Below, piece after piece: positions 1-17,049 of a stretch of 64,000 nt of DNA; position 1 is the first letter of the stretch; every line of letters begins with the position of its first letter. The position numbers and the translations under genes were made by a program. Source of the stretch: Siphlonurus alternatus (lineage: Eukaryota; Arthropoda; Insecta; Ephemeroptera; Siphlonuridae); NCBI GenBank assembly GCA_949825025.1, contig OX463780.1, positions 33,832,979 to 33,896,978 on the forward strand. The letters are read 5' to 3'. The notes below the pieces were generated by a model. That model saw only the letters and a program-made list of their open reading frames with translations. It had not been told where the DNA came from and did not search any database.

Positions 1-1540
1 AAAATAATTGCATAAAATTGAAGCAAAACAAACAAACAATGTTTCAAATGGGAACATAAAGGACTTCAGATAATATAAGTATTATAAGTAATTAGTAATT
101 ACAAGAAATTTTGGAACTGAAAATTCTCTTTTTATTAATTAATATTGCCATAATTTCTACCTTTCACGAGATTTCTATCAAACATGATTCCATTTAACTC
201 CACACATAAAGGAGTTCTGTTACACCATTATTCGATTGAATTCAGAGATATAATCGATTGGAGCAGACACTCATATACAGTTGATCTAGTTTCACAATCC
301 CTCTAAAATCAACTGCAAGCAAAAATTTGATCTTTTTCATGCATTTAAGTGAACAAATTCTTCCAACAATACATTGTATTTTGATATAATATGTATATAT
401 TAAATTTTTATTTTTTTTATTAAATATGAGTAATGCTCTTCTATTGATATTTTTAAACTGAAGTGACTGTATAGTATAGACTGTCTACTATCTATAGTAG
501 TGTGAAGTGAAGCTGGCAGGCAGGCTGTTTGGTTGGCTAGCACTTCTATAAGGTCACCTCAACAATGTGTTTGCGGTCATGATCAAGCGTTTTCCCTCCC
601 ATCACTTCCACGCCGTTGTTCTGTTTGCTGCGTCGCCCCCGCACAGTCGTTGATCGATCCAATTAGTTGGGACATCCACGTGAAAGTGAGAGTTGAAAAG
701 AAGAAGAGAGGATAGGCAAAGAGAGCTGATGCTGAGAGAGGATGTGATGCACCCAACGCTCTTTGTTCGCCAAGGTACCATGATGGCAGCTAATCTCTCT
801 TATAGACATGTGCGTCTATCATGTCCCAATGCTTTAATAACGTCCGTATAAATTATCTTTAACATTATACATATATGTCTTATAATTCTTATATATATTA
901 TAAAAAAAAATATTATTAATGGATACGTTTTAACAATATTTTAAGATTTAACGGTTACAAACATGGGCCATGGCATAGCTTTCATATTTTCATGCAAATT
1001 TAATAAAAATGTTTGAACATCACATAGAAAAAGAGGGTAAAAATATATACAAATGATACAATACAATATATAATGACATACAGTATATATTGTAGTTCTC
1101 TATGATCCATACTATAATATAAACTCAAGCCATGCATCTAAATCATATATCAACAAATTTAATTATCAAATATCATGAATCTCAGTTCGTGTTCTATTTA
1201 TAATCTAATTTATGGCATTTGAAAACAAAGAAATCATCTAATTCACTGATTTTCTAAATTAAACTCATTGTTTTCTTAGTAGCCACAAATGGTTTAAATT
1301 TTAACTTCATGATTATTTCAAGTGTAATTTAAATGGCTAACGTGGAGTGTGAATAAATTATCAACGAAGATTTGAAATAGCAATTTCTACAAAAGCATGC
1401 AATTTGAAATATTTTGTTTTAACAATGAATAATTCATCCTTCTGATGAGGGCTGATAATATATTGTAAGTATATTTATTTTACACCTAAAAGTTCTTATA
1501 ATGCAAATGGCTTTGAAGATTTTTACAATCATATATTACA
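1..1540. other. AT-rich non-coding DNA with one GC-richer island
   Basis: No convincing gene. Positions about 500-830 form a GC-richer island containing a CACGTG E-box near 676 and GGTACC near 775. The remainder is AT-rich sequence with stops in all frames. No open frame here has a credible start and splice context. Confidence 0.6.
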
Positions 1541-1604
1541 GGAGGAAACCGCCTCAGCTTTTATATTTTTATAAATAATGTAAAAGCTGAAGCGGTTCTC
1601 CTCC
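1541..1604. repeat. Perfect-stem-like hairpin, 23-24 nt arms
   Basis: The left arm (1541-1563, GGAGGAAACCGCCTCAGCTT and on) is complementary to 1581-1604 with one or two mismatches or bulges, around a 17-nt AT loop. It stands out from the AT-rich surroundings because the arms are GC-richer. It could be a tiny inverted-repeat element or a small-RNA precursor-like hairpin. It matches no miRNA I recognise. Confidence 0.6.
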
Positions 1605-3364
1605 TTTGGTGCAACATCTCATTTTTACAACTAATAAATCATAACTAAAATATAAACAACAAAAGTATAAAATCATAAAACCCTTAAATATTAATTATTA
1701 TAACACTCCATTTTTACTATACAGCAAAATTTCATGAATAATAATTTACTACAAATTAATTCATATAATATTATAGGTTTTTATACTTTATACATTGCAG
1801 TTCATTCCATCACATAAGTACATAATATATACAGTACCGTATATTAGGGTGCATGTGAGTGGGTGGGGTGAATTTTAGTACACATACTGTACTCTATAAA
1901 GCTAAAACAGTCCAAAGAATAATACTGTATAATTGTAATAACTCGTACCACGTGTATAAAAAATAATTTTATAGGATTAGTTACATAATAGTTGTTAATC
2001 CCATAATACATAGAACGATACAAAACAACAAAATATTACGTGATTAATATATGATAGATAATTTAAACTTGTCATCCCCGTAAATATTACAACTATAATA
2101 GTGGGGGCGTGGTGATAAGTCAGGAAGGCGGAAGACAAACAGCTTCAAAGCATCAAGCGGTCGGTCTCAAAGGTGTTCGGTACACATGAGCGCGTGTGCC
2201 ACGGGGCGAGCTTTGACACGGTGGTGGTGCAGGCCACGCGACCTCAACACACGCGAGTGGGCGTGCCCGTAATAACCACAGACACGTGTTGTGTAATGAC
2301 GTCATTATGTTTTAATTTAATTACATAAAATAATGTGAATACTATGTCAAGAATTTAACAAAAATTTATTATTGAAACTGCAGTCAACAGTGAAAAACGA
2401 ATGTACTGTACATGCAGCAAAATTACTGCATGCATGTGCATTATACAGTTTAATGAATTTAGAGTGCAGATCTGATATTAGTATGGGGAGAGGGGGAGAC
2501 ACACTTCGGATTTAATATGGGTGGTTATAATACAACTTACAACTTCCCCCTATATTTCTTTAAAAAATAATTGTTATATACCTCATACACAGAATTATAC
2601 GATCCAAAAGTATTTTGTTTCATATATCCGTGCCTAACGACCTTATATATTTATGCTCTATAATTTAAAAAACTTAAATTAATATATTGTATTATAAAAA
2701 TTTCCAACAGTACATGAATAAAGAGAAATATTATTATACAGAAATGAGATTATTATAATTTTACTTTTTTATATACTGCGTGAACAAAATTGAAGATATC
2801 ATTTTTTTAATAAATCATAGATAATAAATTGTGATCGGATGGATCTGTGTTCGTATATTTATTATTATAAATATTTATAACATGAAACAAATAGTTACCT
2901 GTCTAATTAACATTTTTGATATCAGATTGAATCATAAAATTTAAAGCCAAAATAGTTTTGAAACAGCTTATATTGAAAAGGTTTTTGCATTGCTGATTTT
3001 CAAACATCAGAGCGTTGAAAATCACTATATATAGATTTACGCGATATTCAATTGATGTTCTTTTTATCTATAGAGGGCGTTCATTCTATCATCCCCTATC
3101 CTTTTTTTTTTTTCATATCTAGTAAAGTGATTTCTATACTCTCTGCTCTTTTTTTTTATTGGGGCTCTCATGGCGTATTCTCGATGCTATAGGTCACTTT
3201 TGATACTATCCATACATACAATGACTTTATGATATATTTTTTATCACAAAATTTTCAATTCCATAAATTATAACAGTTTTTTATATATATTTAATTTTTT
3301 TCATGTAATATTATTTTCCCTGTATCTAAAAAAACATCAAAATTTTCATAGATACGTATAATAT

Positions 3365-3367
<3 letters not shown>
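1605..3367. other. Non-coding DNA with GC island at 2095-2310
   Basis: No gene seen. The island at 2095-2310 has many CpGs, a CACGTG at about 2284 and a TGACGTCA CRE-like palindrome at about 2298. It has no open frame with splice sites that I could support. It may be a regulatory element. Confidence 0.5.

Positions 3368-3407
<40 letters not shown>
3368..3407. repeat. (GA)n microsatellite, about 20 copies
   Basis: Perfect GA dinucleotide run. It is followed at 3415-3650 by a GC-richer island with a TGACGTCA palindrome near 3559 and a CAG trinucleotide run near 3586. Confidence 0.95.
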
Positions 3408-3411
<4 letters not shown>

Positions 3412-6400
3412 CGGATGTGTTGAAACATCCTTGGGGTGTAGCAGCGCAAAACAAGGTGATAACTCTGCATTAGATGTTACAAATTGCCCCACCCTGTTAT
3501 AGAAGGGACACAAGCCAAGTGTAATTGCGAGAGCTCAACTTTAACGGCGACTGAGTGTGACGTCACACGGTCCCCAGAGAACCCCAGCAGCAGCAGCACA
3601 CACACTGCGAACGTCGACGTCCTCCTCATATAACAAGGCAAATATATTCAGGGGGTCACACAACTTGCGTTCTATGTGTGTATAAATAAATTAAACTATT
3701 TTATATTTAAAATATATTGGGTAATTATTATAAAGTTGATAAAATAAATCGTTGAAATTTTATGCATATCATTTTTATTTACGTATAATTAAGTGGTAAT
3801 TATACTATTTTTGTTAGTACTGTTAATATCACACTAATTTGTTTCTGCAAATTGCCATTTTCGTGACTTCAATTTGGTGAATCAGTCAAGAAGAATTTTT
3901 ATCCAATATAATAGGAAAAATAGCATTAAGAAAAAGGCACAATCAAGAAATTTTTATTTTCATGGGATTTCTTTATTATATTATATAGTTTATTATTTAT
4001 ACTTAATGGAAATTTCGAAATTTGTAACATATTATAATACAGTATACATACAAAATAAACCATGCAGAAAAAGTTATTTACATGGTATGAAAAGAAAAGT
4101 TGCGTGGACAAGAAACCATTAATTAAAATATGACAAAATCTCAAACTTCATTATGTGCAGGAAAATTAATTAAATATTAGTTAATAACATAAAAAATCTA
4201 AAAAAAAAAAGCTCCCATCTGTATATACGACACATACTGTACCATGTCCAGTTAATTATGGTATTAACTAGGTTACCTATTTAGCACTCTGCAGCCCATC
4301 CTGGTCAACCACATGTCATTTCCGCCAACACATTAGCGTCGCCCTGCCTGCATGCTACCGTCCAGCCAGTCGCTGTACCTGGATCTATCCCCCTCTCTCT
4401 CCCCCTACCCTTAATTACACGGACAGACTATACGCCGATGTTCAGCCGCAAAGCAAAATCCATTCTACTGATACTGAATGATGACATTAATTTAAAACCG
4501 TTATCTTTTATCGGAGCTTCATTATAAAGGGAAAAAAATCTATAATAATAATTTTGAAGGCATGCCAAAATTTTATTTATGTTTATAAAAAAGAATGCAG
4601 TGAATTTTAGTTGTTGTTATACAATAGACGCCCTATATATTAATAAATGAAACCAATAGAGGGGTGATTGGTAGCAAAACACACACATAAAATCAATAAA
4701 TTACTGATTCTGACCATATAACAATATCATTTTCTAATAAAAATTATTTCTGCATACTTGTTATGAATTTTTATATTTCTTTGCGGTATATATATTATTT
4801 TTTAAACTTCTTTTTACTTTTTTTTTAATCTCCTGTAACTTATTGGAATAATTAAAAAAAAATCCTCATAAGAATCAAATGAGGTACATCACGTTATTTT
4901 TAATTTATTGTAGTTAATATATATATTTTGTCTTGAATTTGTTTTTATTTTAGCCCTGGCCATTTATTTTAGTGAATTTTTGACAGCATAATGTAACATG
5001 TAGCCCTCAGGACAGCATGAACATTACCCCTTTTCTGTTTTTGAATGCTGCCAATTAAGCAATCTGCATGTTAAAATATATCTTTGTCTTTTAGAGCAAA
5101 TCAGGCTAAAGAAAAAAAAAAAGTATATAATACGATTATTTTAAATATTTGTTTTTATCTTTTTAATTAATATTTTACCTGAATATTAATATTATAATTT
5201 TTAACATACAGAAAATATTTTACAAAATTTGTGAGAAAAGTTATAATACTATAACATATAATTTATTTTAATATTCATCATCATAGCGTATATAAAAATA
5301 ACAAATTTTTATTACGTAATTTTGTTGTGAGCGTGATGGTGTAAAAAAGCGATATTAACCTTAATGAAAGCACTTGCTCCATGTATATATACATGCGATG
5401 GCGGCGCGGTCTCTCTGCGGGATTGCACAGCTCCACTGAAGGTCTCCTCGCGACATTTTACCCTCTGACGTCATCACCGACACCGCCAAATGTCACCGCC
5501 CGCGATGATCGCAAAATTTCATGGAATCTCCTCTCATGTTAGAAGGTTTGAGGAAACGAGCCGAGTAAAAAAAATAATATTTACCTAATAAATATAATAT
5601 AAGGTTTATGTTGAGATAATTTTATAGTTTTTTTTTATATTATATATATATATGCAGGTTTTATGTGCATGATGGAATTAATTTATTTTAAAATAATGTA
5701 TGCTTATTTAAGTGCTTTTTTATATTTAAGTTTATAACCTTATTTGATTATCTCCAAATAGTGTTAAATGACTTAATCAAAATCTTAAGACTTAATTGCC
5801 CCTTATTTATATGTAACCCTCTAAACTTATGATGCTGAGCAAGTTGCCTAACCTGGAGATAAAATGTCATCGGCAAATTAACAAAGGTCTGTATTTTATT
5901 CATACAGTATATCAATTGATAATTGGAAGTATTTTTCTATTATGTGTGTAATATATATGCATTTTTCATTTTTTTTTTTCTCAAACTTTAGTTTTTTAAG
6001 CTAACATGCAATAATCAAGGTTGATTTGAGTGTATAGATATTTTTATCTGACTCGACTATGTGTATCTATTGTACTGTGATTTTTTAATACAATAAAACC
6101 TTTTTATACTAAAAAAACTAAACTAACAAAGGTTGCAGGAAAAAAATTTTTGCTTCATGATTATTTATTTGTATGTATAATATTATGTAATAATAAAATA
6201 TACATCAATCTGAAAATGATGTAAGCGAAAAATGTAAATTGTTTTTTATACAGATAAGAAGAGCTGAACATTAATCAAAACAAGTCATAACATTTAATAA
6301 TTTGAAAACCGCAGTGACGTCAATCAAGTGAGTCAAGACGTTGAGATAATTAGCGATGAAAATATGACACTCTGATATTAGAGAAGGACGCTTTTTGCAA

Positions 6401-6451
6401 GGGTCGCTCGCGCTTAGTGGTATTGGGACGTCGTCGTTGTATCGGTGATAA

Positions 6452-6454
<3 letters not shown>
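3408..6454. other. Non-coding DNA with GC islands at 3415-3650, 4270-4450, 5390-5560
   Basis: No gene seen. The island at about 5398-5420 carries GATGGCGGCGCGG, a YY1/Pho-like core, and a TGACGTCA palindrome lies near 5467. Between the islands the DNA is AT-rich with frequent stops in all frames. Confidence 0.5.

Positions 6455-6536
<82 letters not shown>
6455..6536. repeat. (CT)n microsatellite, about 41 copies
   Basis: Uninterrupted CT run of 82 bp. Open frames crossing it (Arg-Glu or Ser-Leu repeats) are artefacts of the repeat. Confidence 0.97.
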
Positions 6537-6539
<3 letters not shown>

Positions 6540-6833
6540 CACTCACTCAGCGTGGCGTTCTAATAGATTGCTGCGTGTAGAAGTATGGAAGGGCGAGAAA
6601 AAAACAGAAAACATGAAAGATTGAGGAAAGATGTAACATAAAGATTCGTAACATAATTAATGCTTTATTAAATTCTTTGACGAAAACAAAAGGATTAAAA
6701 AGTTGTACACTTTTAAATAAATTAACTATAAGTTATTTGTAAAACTTAATCTTATTTAAAATAGTATGAGATTTTGTTTCCCTTTTTACTTAAAATATAG
6801 ATACATGAAAGCAATATTTCATTTCCATTCTAA

Positions 6834-6902
6834 GCCTGTAAAATAGGCAACCCAGTTTTCTTCAATACTTTGAAGCTGAATGTGTTGCCTATATTACAGG
6901 GG
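6834..6902. repeat. Short hairpin with 17-bp arms
   Basis: CCTGTAAAATAGGCAAC near the left edge pairs with GTTGCCTATATTACAGG at the right edge with few mismatches, separated by about 35 bp. It lies 29 bp before a separate inverted-repeat element. Confidence 0.55.
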
Positions 6903-6930
6903 CTACAAGCAAAATTTATAATGAGTCTTA

Positions 6931-7086
6931 AGCCGGTATTACACGATACAATTTTTCTGATTATTGTATACAATTTTTCCTTACAAGAAAATTTAATCTC
7001 CATTTGTTTGTATACTGAGAGGAAATTTTCTTGCAAGAAAAAATTGTATACAATAATCAGAAAAATTGCATCGTGTAATATAGGCT
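6931..7086. mobile_element. Palindromic MITE with TTA target duplication (copy 1)
   Basis: A 156-bp near-perfect palindrome. The terminus AGCCGGTATTACACGATAC is answered by an inverted GTATTACACGA-type end (read outward, AGCC...). It is flanked by TTA at 6928-6930 and 7087-7089. A related copy lies at 49532-49698, also TTA-flanked. A 3-bp TTA duplication is typical of PIF/Harbinger elements, so this is inferred to be a non-autonomous element of that type. It has no coding capacity. Confidence 0.75.
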
Positions 7087-7089
7087 TTA

Positions 7090-10638
<3,549 letters not shown>

Positions 10639-10724
<86 letters not shown>
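10639..10724. repeat. (TA)n microsatellite, about 43 copies
   Basis: Perfect TA array of 86 bp; strongly self-complementary. Confidence 0.97.
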
Positions 10725-10727
<3 letters not shown>

Positions 10728-11920
10728 ATCCACAATTTGGTCAAAATACTTTAAATAGGTTTACATAATTCCTAGATAAATCATTATATGCTGTCAATTA
10801 CCACTATAATGTTTTGAGCTGAAAGGTGTTTAATTCAAACAATCGAAATGAAAATTATTGTTGCAGAGTTCTGATAATAAAAAAATAATTTGGCTCAAAT
10901 TAAGATGGCATATTGAATATTAATACGAGTATATAAAATCTTTTATTCTGATTATGCGTGCATGTGTTTGGAAAGAAAGGAAATTCTTTATTTTTAATTT
11001 TATTGTTAATATTTTGTTTGAAAACAATTAAAATAGATGATATCGTATAAAATGAAATACTACAAGTTTTATTCTAAAACTTCAAAGAAACTACAGTTAT
11101 AATAATAAAAAATAACATTGACCATACTTTCGAATAAAAAATAATAAAACTTCAAATACTTACATAATATAAACAATGCACAAAATGCAATATCAATGCA
11201 CGTAATTACATTTTTAATAAATGTAAAGCTTTACTTCAAAACCGAATCAATCAATTATTTTGTTTCGAAGAGCTATACATACGCTTTCTTATATTATTTT
11301 AGAATAAAAAGGAATGCTTTTAAAATTATAAAAAGGGAAAAAAATGTTTGTATAAATTTTTATGACATAGTAAATAATAATAATAAATGACTTCAAACGG
11401 TGTTTGAGAATTTTATTGCGATATTATTTACTTAATATAGTAAATGTAACTTTACGTATATATAGGAGTTTGTATTTAACATGAAAATTGAAAGCATATT
11501 TTTAATTTGAAATAAATCCTCAATATAATTAATATGATTTTAAATATTAAATATAAATTCTAAAATGTAAATTTTGCATTATTCATAATAATATTGAAAG
11601 CAAAATATTAATTAAGTTAATTTTAAAAAATAACAAAATTTGATTAACAAATTTTGATGTATTTATAAAATTTAACACATTTTTTAAAAGATATATATTT
11701 TATTATTTTTGTATAGAAAAACAGTACATATTTTCATATAAAAAATATCTATGAAGGATTCCAGTACTATGTTATATAAAAAAAATATCAACTTGGCTTT
11801 CACATGTTTGTACAAGCTACATTGTATTCCTAGCACTTAGGATGAAACCGCATAATCCCTTATAATCCATGAACACGTTGGGGAGATCTGCCAGCAAAGA
11901 GCTATATTGCGTGTATGCAG
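10725..11920. other. Very AT-rich spacer, nothing seen
   Basis: No gene, repeat unit or hairpin that I could support. Stops are dense in all six frames, apart from chance AT-rich frames. Confidence 0.55.
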
Positions 11921-11926
11921 GAGAGA

Positions 11927-12013
<87 letters not shown>
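11921..12013. repeat. (GA)n microsatellite, about 45 copies
   Basis: GA array with a single GG interruption near 11929. Confidence 0.96.
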
Positions 12014-12017
<4 letters not shown>

Positions 12018-12839
12018 AATACCGGCGGGGGACTGCCGAAATGTCGTCACTGCATCACATAATAAACCGTAACAAGATAATGGCATACGACACCATTGTT
12101 GATTTTTTATATATATTGTTCATTGACGAATATTTAGTAAACCGTTATAGTTAATTTTTTTTGAATTCTCAAGTCACACGCGTCTAAATACACATAATCT
12201 TTTGGTGTCATTTTTTTTTTCTCATGGCAAAAACACTTCTAATTTACCCTCGCTAAAAATGTAGATGGAGACGTATTTCTACTTTTAAGACGTAATCTTT
12301 TCCTTTTTTTATCTGCAGGAATGGAATATCAGAGCTATAGGATGTATTTTATCCGCAAAGAGACGAAAAATAATAATAATACTAATAAATAAAAGATGAA
12401 ATTTATTTCAGTTTAAAAAAGGTTTAAATATATATATTAAAAGACACATGCAGTATACAATAGATATATAGTTGAGTCAGATATATATATGTATGTGCTT
12501 GACTACATCGCTAATATATTTAATTATATTTTCGAATAAACATTTAACCTTTCAAGCCTTGTGGGTATGCAACCACTTGAACATTCATGTCCATTTATTT
12601 ATATATGTTGTTATTAAACGTTTCTTTTATATTATATTATGTGCGTGTGTAAATAACTGGTTTCATTTCATTTTCATTTCATTACAGACATTAGCAAGGA
12701 TGAAATTCGATGTGTTTTGGATGTAATATACGTCAAAAGATTAGGTTTGGGCCGTAATTTTTAGAGAATGATATAAAAAAAGGATATTTTTATTACATGC
12801 ACTATGACTTATAAATTATACGGTAATATTAGTGAAATC

Positions 12840-12843
<4 letters not shown>
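12014..12843. other. AT-rich spacer, nothing seen
   Basis: No supported gene or repeat in this interval. Confidence 0.5.

Positions 12844-12913
<70 letters not shown>
12844..12913. repeat. (GA)n microsatellite, about 35 copies
   Basis: Perfect GA array of about 70 bp. Confidence 0.97.
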
Positions 12914-12915
<2 letters not shown>

Positions 12916-14471
12916 TGGCTGTTGAAGGGATTGAATGATTTTCGAGTGTCACAATCATTTACACTCTAATTGGAATATTTTCATTTTTTTTTTAATTGGT
13001 TTCTGCACTCTAAAAAATCTTATATATATATAATTTAGACTGGCATAATTTTTTGAAAATTTTACAAAAAATAAATTGCACATTTACAATTTTTAGGTTT
13101 CTGACATGAAGCATTGATGTATTATGTAATTTTATTAAATATCTCAACTTGAATCAAAATTTTAAAAGCTAGCTCTCTCATTTACAAGTATGTGGTATAT
13201 ATACATTCACTAATTAATTTAGTTAATATGAGATTATAAAATAAAGTGTCATTAAATCAAATCGAGTTAAATATAATATTATTTATAAGTTATAAGCCTC
13301 TAAGCCAATGTTGTGCAAATTCCAACTATATAAGTATTTTCTATAACAAATTTTGCTTTGCCTTTGTTTTTTGGTATGTGTATAATGCGATGAACGCTAG
13401 TCGATTTTTGCTTGTAAAAGGGTGTTATTATTAAATTCTTGTGCTGGAAGAAGTAAGTGATGAAAGCGAACAGAGTGCACAGTCTGGGAAATAAAGAGGA
13501 ACTTTATACCAACAAAAATTATTATTTTCTTTTATAAAAGAACGTTAAAAAAGGAATCCTCTTGACTGTTTTTTTATCAAGTAAATTCAAAATAAAATTA
13601 AGTTAAAAAATAAAAATATCAAGTTACACTCTTTTTACATTAAATTTTAAGTTTTTTTTTTTAATATTAATACACAAAAAGGTACATTATAAAGTATAAT
13701 AATAAATTAAGCATCAAATTTTGCTTTCTAAATTTACTGATATATTATATTTTGTTTTGCACAAGTAAATTATAATATTATTAACTTTGAGTGAACAATA
13801 TATATATTATTAAGATTCGAAAAGCGAATTAACTTTTCATAATGTAAAATTCAGGATAAATATTAACTTTTAAATGATAATCAATTTAATATTTGATGCA
13901 TATGGTACTTTAAATTTTGAATTACATGCATGTTAATGAGTGTGCATGGTTTTGATATTATATTATTATTGAAGATTCGTATTTATTTTATTACAAGATT
14001 TATTTGTATAATATTACACCACATTTATAGGATTAAAGCATGGATGAAAAAAATGAGATTTTAATAGTTTAATAATAAATAATATAGATCATTGGATTTT
14101 TCAACAGATTTTGTTAGCTTATTTTATAAAATAAATTGTATTGTAATATAATATTAAATATTAATATTATAATAATGTATAATAATATACAGTATCAACG
14201 TAAAACAATTAAAAAAAGAGACATTTCGAGTCGTTAAGCCATAAGCTTTGTACTGTATATACGAGATGTAATTATGAACCAAACTTCTATCGAAATTTCT
14301 CCAGCTTTAATATATTTCATCTCTAATATATTATAAATGAGGGGATATCTTAATTAACCTAATTATTTTAAATTACAAATTTGATTTAAATTTTCTTTTC
14401 TCAATAACACATGTTCCACCATTCATTCACTTCAAACAATTCATTCAGACGAAGCAAGTAAAGGTGCTCAC
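12914..14471. other. AT-rich spacer, nothing seen
   Basis: AT-rich, with frequent TAATATTA-type simple sequence around 14130-14190. No gene seen. Confidence 0.5.
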
Positions 14472-14569
14472 CTCTGGTGCTGGTGCAGATCGCCATGTCC
14501 GCCACCAGTCGAGGTCAGCAGCGCTCGATCGCCACGCCCTCTTCTCCTCATCCCCGCTCGTCATCGCTT
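14472..14569 (-). CDS. Candidate first coding exon, unrecognised gene
   Basis: In a GC-rich island, read on the minus strand. A TTTGCAG acceptor ends at 14570 and a GAG|GTGAGC donor begins at 14471. The enclosed 98 bp contain an ATG at 14564. From it the frame is open for 31 codons to the donor, in phase 0. The peptide is Trp- and Ser-rich (MTSGDEEKRAW start, a DLDWW motif, ending APAPE). I do not recognise it. Two good splice signals and an ATG in one short GC-rich island are suggestive, but short frames of this length can arise by chance and no neighbouring exon was found. Confidence 0.3.
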
Positions 14570-14599
14570 CTGCAAACACCAAGCACGCCCCAGTCATAA

Positions 14600-16090
14600 C
14601 GTGCCTCACTTGCCCTCCAACAGCTCAATATTTGTCTCGCTTACAACACGAGCTAATTATTATTAAATACGTCAAATTGGTTTTGTTATTTTAAAATATT
14701 AACTTTGAATAGATGTGTAAAAAAAAAAATAGAAAACAAGGTGCCACGCCCACTTCAAAATTACTGCCTTTTGTCTTTAAGGATAAATGTTGGTGGTCAT
14801 TGAATGGGAGTAGTGAATCACATATAAAACAAACCTTACATTAACATAACAAACATTATTAATTTGGGACGTGATTCATGAAGGAAGATGACGGGTCTCA
14901 ACTAACCCTGGGTACTGCAGTAATGAGTGTATAAATGACGCTCTAGCCTTGGTTGGAGAGAAGTCTGCTCATCTTTGTGGTAATTTTATTCGTTTCTTCA
15001 TATGATTCATGTTTCGGATAGAAAATTTTGAGACATGCACTGTTGCATTTTGAAAGAAAATATTGAATAAAGTAAACAATTTATACTTAAATCAGCGTGC
15101 ATCTTAATTTGTCGCACTAAAGAATCATAAACTTAGAAAACAGACTGACTTATTGTTTCAGGTACTTTTGTACTTGTTTTCATACACCATAAAAATGGTG
15201 TTCAATAGTGACGTTTAAAATGGGTGTAATGGTGTAATCGAGTTTTGTTAATTTGCAAATCACATTAACACATCATAAATATAGTTACGTTTGAAAAAAA
15301 TAATAAAAAGGTGTGTTGGAATTATTGCGTTTGAGGTAAAAAAAAGGGGGGTTAAAAACTCTCTTAACTGTGAATTTATATACTTTAAAACTATATAAAT
15401 TTAAAGTATGCACACAGTTTAATTTTTATAATCTAAAAGGATCTAAAACGGTTTACAAAATTTAGTAATTTGGAAATAGTTGCATGATGATCATCAGATT
15501 TCACATTATATAATACTATTTAATTCTCTTTTTGAACATTAATAAATGCAGAATGAAAAGACAAGAATATTAAATGAAACTACCTTCGTTTACAAAATAA
15601 TGCTTTCAAATGAACAATACTTTTAATTTTAAAGTAAATATCAGTGAGATTTGCAGCGTTACATTGAAATAACAAAACACAATAATGTAAATGTATAAAT
15701 TAAACACTTATACAAAAAGTGTGCAGTTATAATTTCAAAACATTCACTAAAATCCATAAAACACATTACTTTAAAAAATAATTACAATTTTACAGTTAGA
15801 TTAAAGCTTAAAACATGCAGAATAATAAAAAAAGCTTTTAAAAAAACCCACATCATATCTATTGTGTGTTTTGAAGTATCAAGATAAAAAAATAATAATC
15901 TCTCATTTTTTTTTATAAAAAAACTTAAAAACCGATAAACCATAATATCTAAAAAAAATATATATTTTTTAACAATTTTTTGTAGAACATTAAAAATGTA
16001 ATACTTTTTAGTACTTACCTATAAAAAATATATATAATCATGGATAGGTGATTATATTCTATAGTTATATATAATCGCTTATAGAACGTG
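14600..16090. other. AT-rich spacer, no gene called
   Basis: Contains a small GC-richer patch at 14860-14980, then AT-rich DNA with stops in all frames. Confidence 0.45.
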
Positions 16091-16094
16091 AAGA

Positions 16095-16400
16095 GATGGA
16101 GAAGCGGAGTGTTAGAATGAGAGGAGCCCTAAGGGTGGTAGCGACTGGCACATACAGAAAGATCGAGGGATGCTGCTGCTGAGGCGGGTGGCGCACCCCA
16201 GAACCCCCCTGGCATCGTTCGCTTGCCAAGATGGCGCTCGCGCGATCACGCAGGGGTTGGCTGTTACAAGCCTTGGCGCATGCACACTGGCGCCTCAGCT
16301 CTCTCTCTCTACTGGCGCCCGTTCACTATATACCTAACCTATACTATCTACGTGGTAGTGGTGGAGTTCCAGCATCGTCGTACAGTGAACGATAAAAATA
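16095..16400. promoter_or_regulatory. GC-rich island with YY1/Pho-type motif
   Basis: CpG-rich island in AT-rich DNA. It contains GCCAAGATGGCGC at about 16225-16237, a strong match to the YY1/Pleiohomeotic consensus found in invertebrate and vertebrate promoters and in Polycomb response elements. Repeated TGGCGC/GGCGCC blocks and a short CT run follow. A 63-codon frame across it has no ATG start and I do not call it coding. Regulatory function is inference. Confidence 0.35.
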
Positions 16401-16902
16401 TTGAAACACGATGAGGGTATATAAGTATTAATAACATTTTATAATAGATTTATGATTATATGTATATATATATATATTATTAATAAAATACATAAATATA
16501 TGTATTTCGTTTGTGATTTTTATTGAAAGTTGCATCACTTTTTATTTAAAAATGGTTTATATTGATTATTGAATATTGGTCAACTTTTTACTTTTGGTCA
16601 ATAAAAATGAAACAACTGAAACAAGTAACAATATTACTCTGTAATAATTCATAATTTTACTTACAATTTAAATAACATAATATTTGACTCATAAATGAAG
16701 TAAAAAAAAATTAAAAAGGATCAAGTGATAATCCTGTGATACAAAATTATAAAACCGAGAATAAATTTTAAAATTCAAATTCCCATGTGTATTTTAAAAA
16801 CAATCTTCAAATCAATATAATATATTATAGTTAATAATTATTATAAAATGCATTAATTATAATTTATTATTAACTTATTCCCTCTTGAAACTATTATAAA
16901 CA

Positions 16903-17043
16903 ATGATGTATTCTGTATTCTCTATATACCAAGCGTTATACTGTGATTGCAACCTAAACGCGGGACCTGAGGGCTTGCCCATGTCACCAGAGTCGCCTTG
17001 TGGACCGAGGTCTGCTGGCGCCGGCGCCTCTACTACAGACTGA
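16903..17043 (+). CDS. Short ORF, possible terminal exon; unrecognised
   Basis: A 46-codon frame starts with two ATGs and ends in TGA inside a GC-rich island. The C-terminal half is rich in Pro, Gly, Ser and Ala (EGLPMSPESPCG, then SAGAGASTTD-stop) and unlike translated AT spacer. An AG at about 16933 could be an acceptor, which would make this a last exon. No family recognised. It may be chance in a GC-rich patch. Confidence 0.2.
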   Translation: MMYSVFSIYQALYCDCNLNAGPEGLPMSPESPCGPRSAGAGASTTD

Positions 17044-17049
17044 GCAAAC

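Noticed and set aside
6271..6546. Minus-strand frame with a long Arg-Glu repeat
   Set aside because: It is only the translation of the (CT)n array and has no splice or family support.
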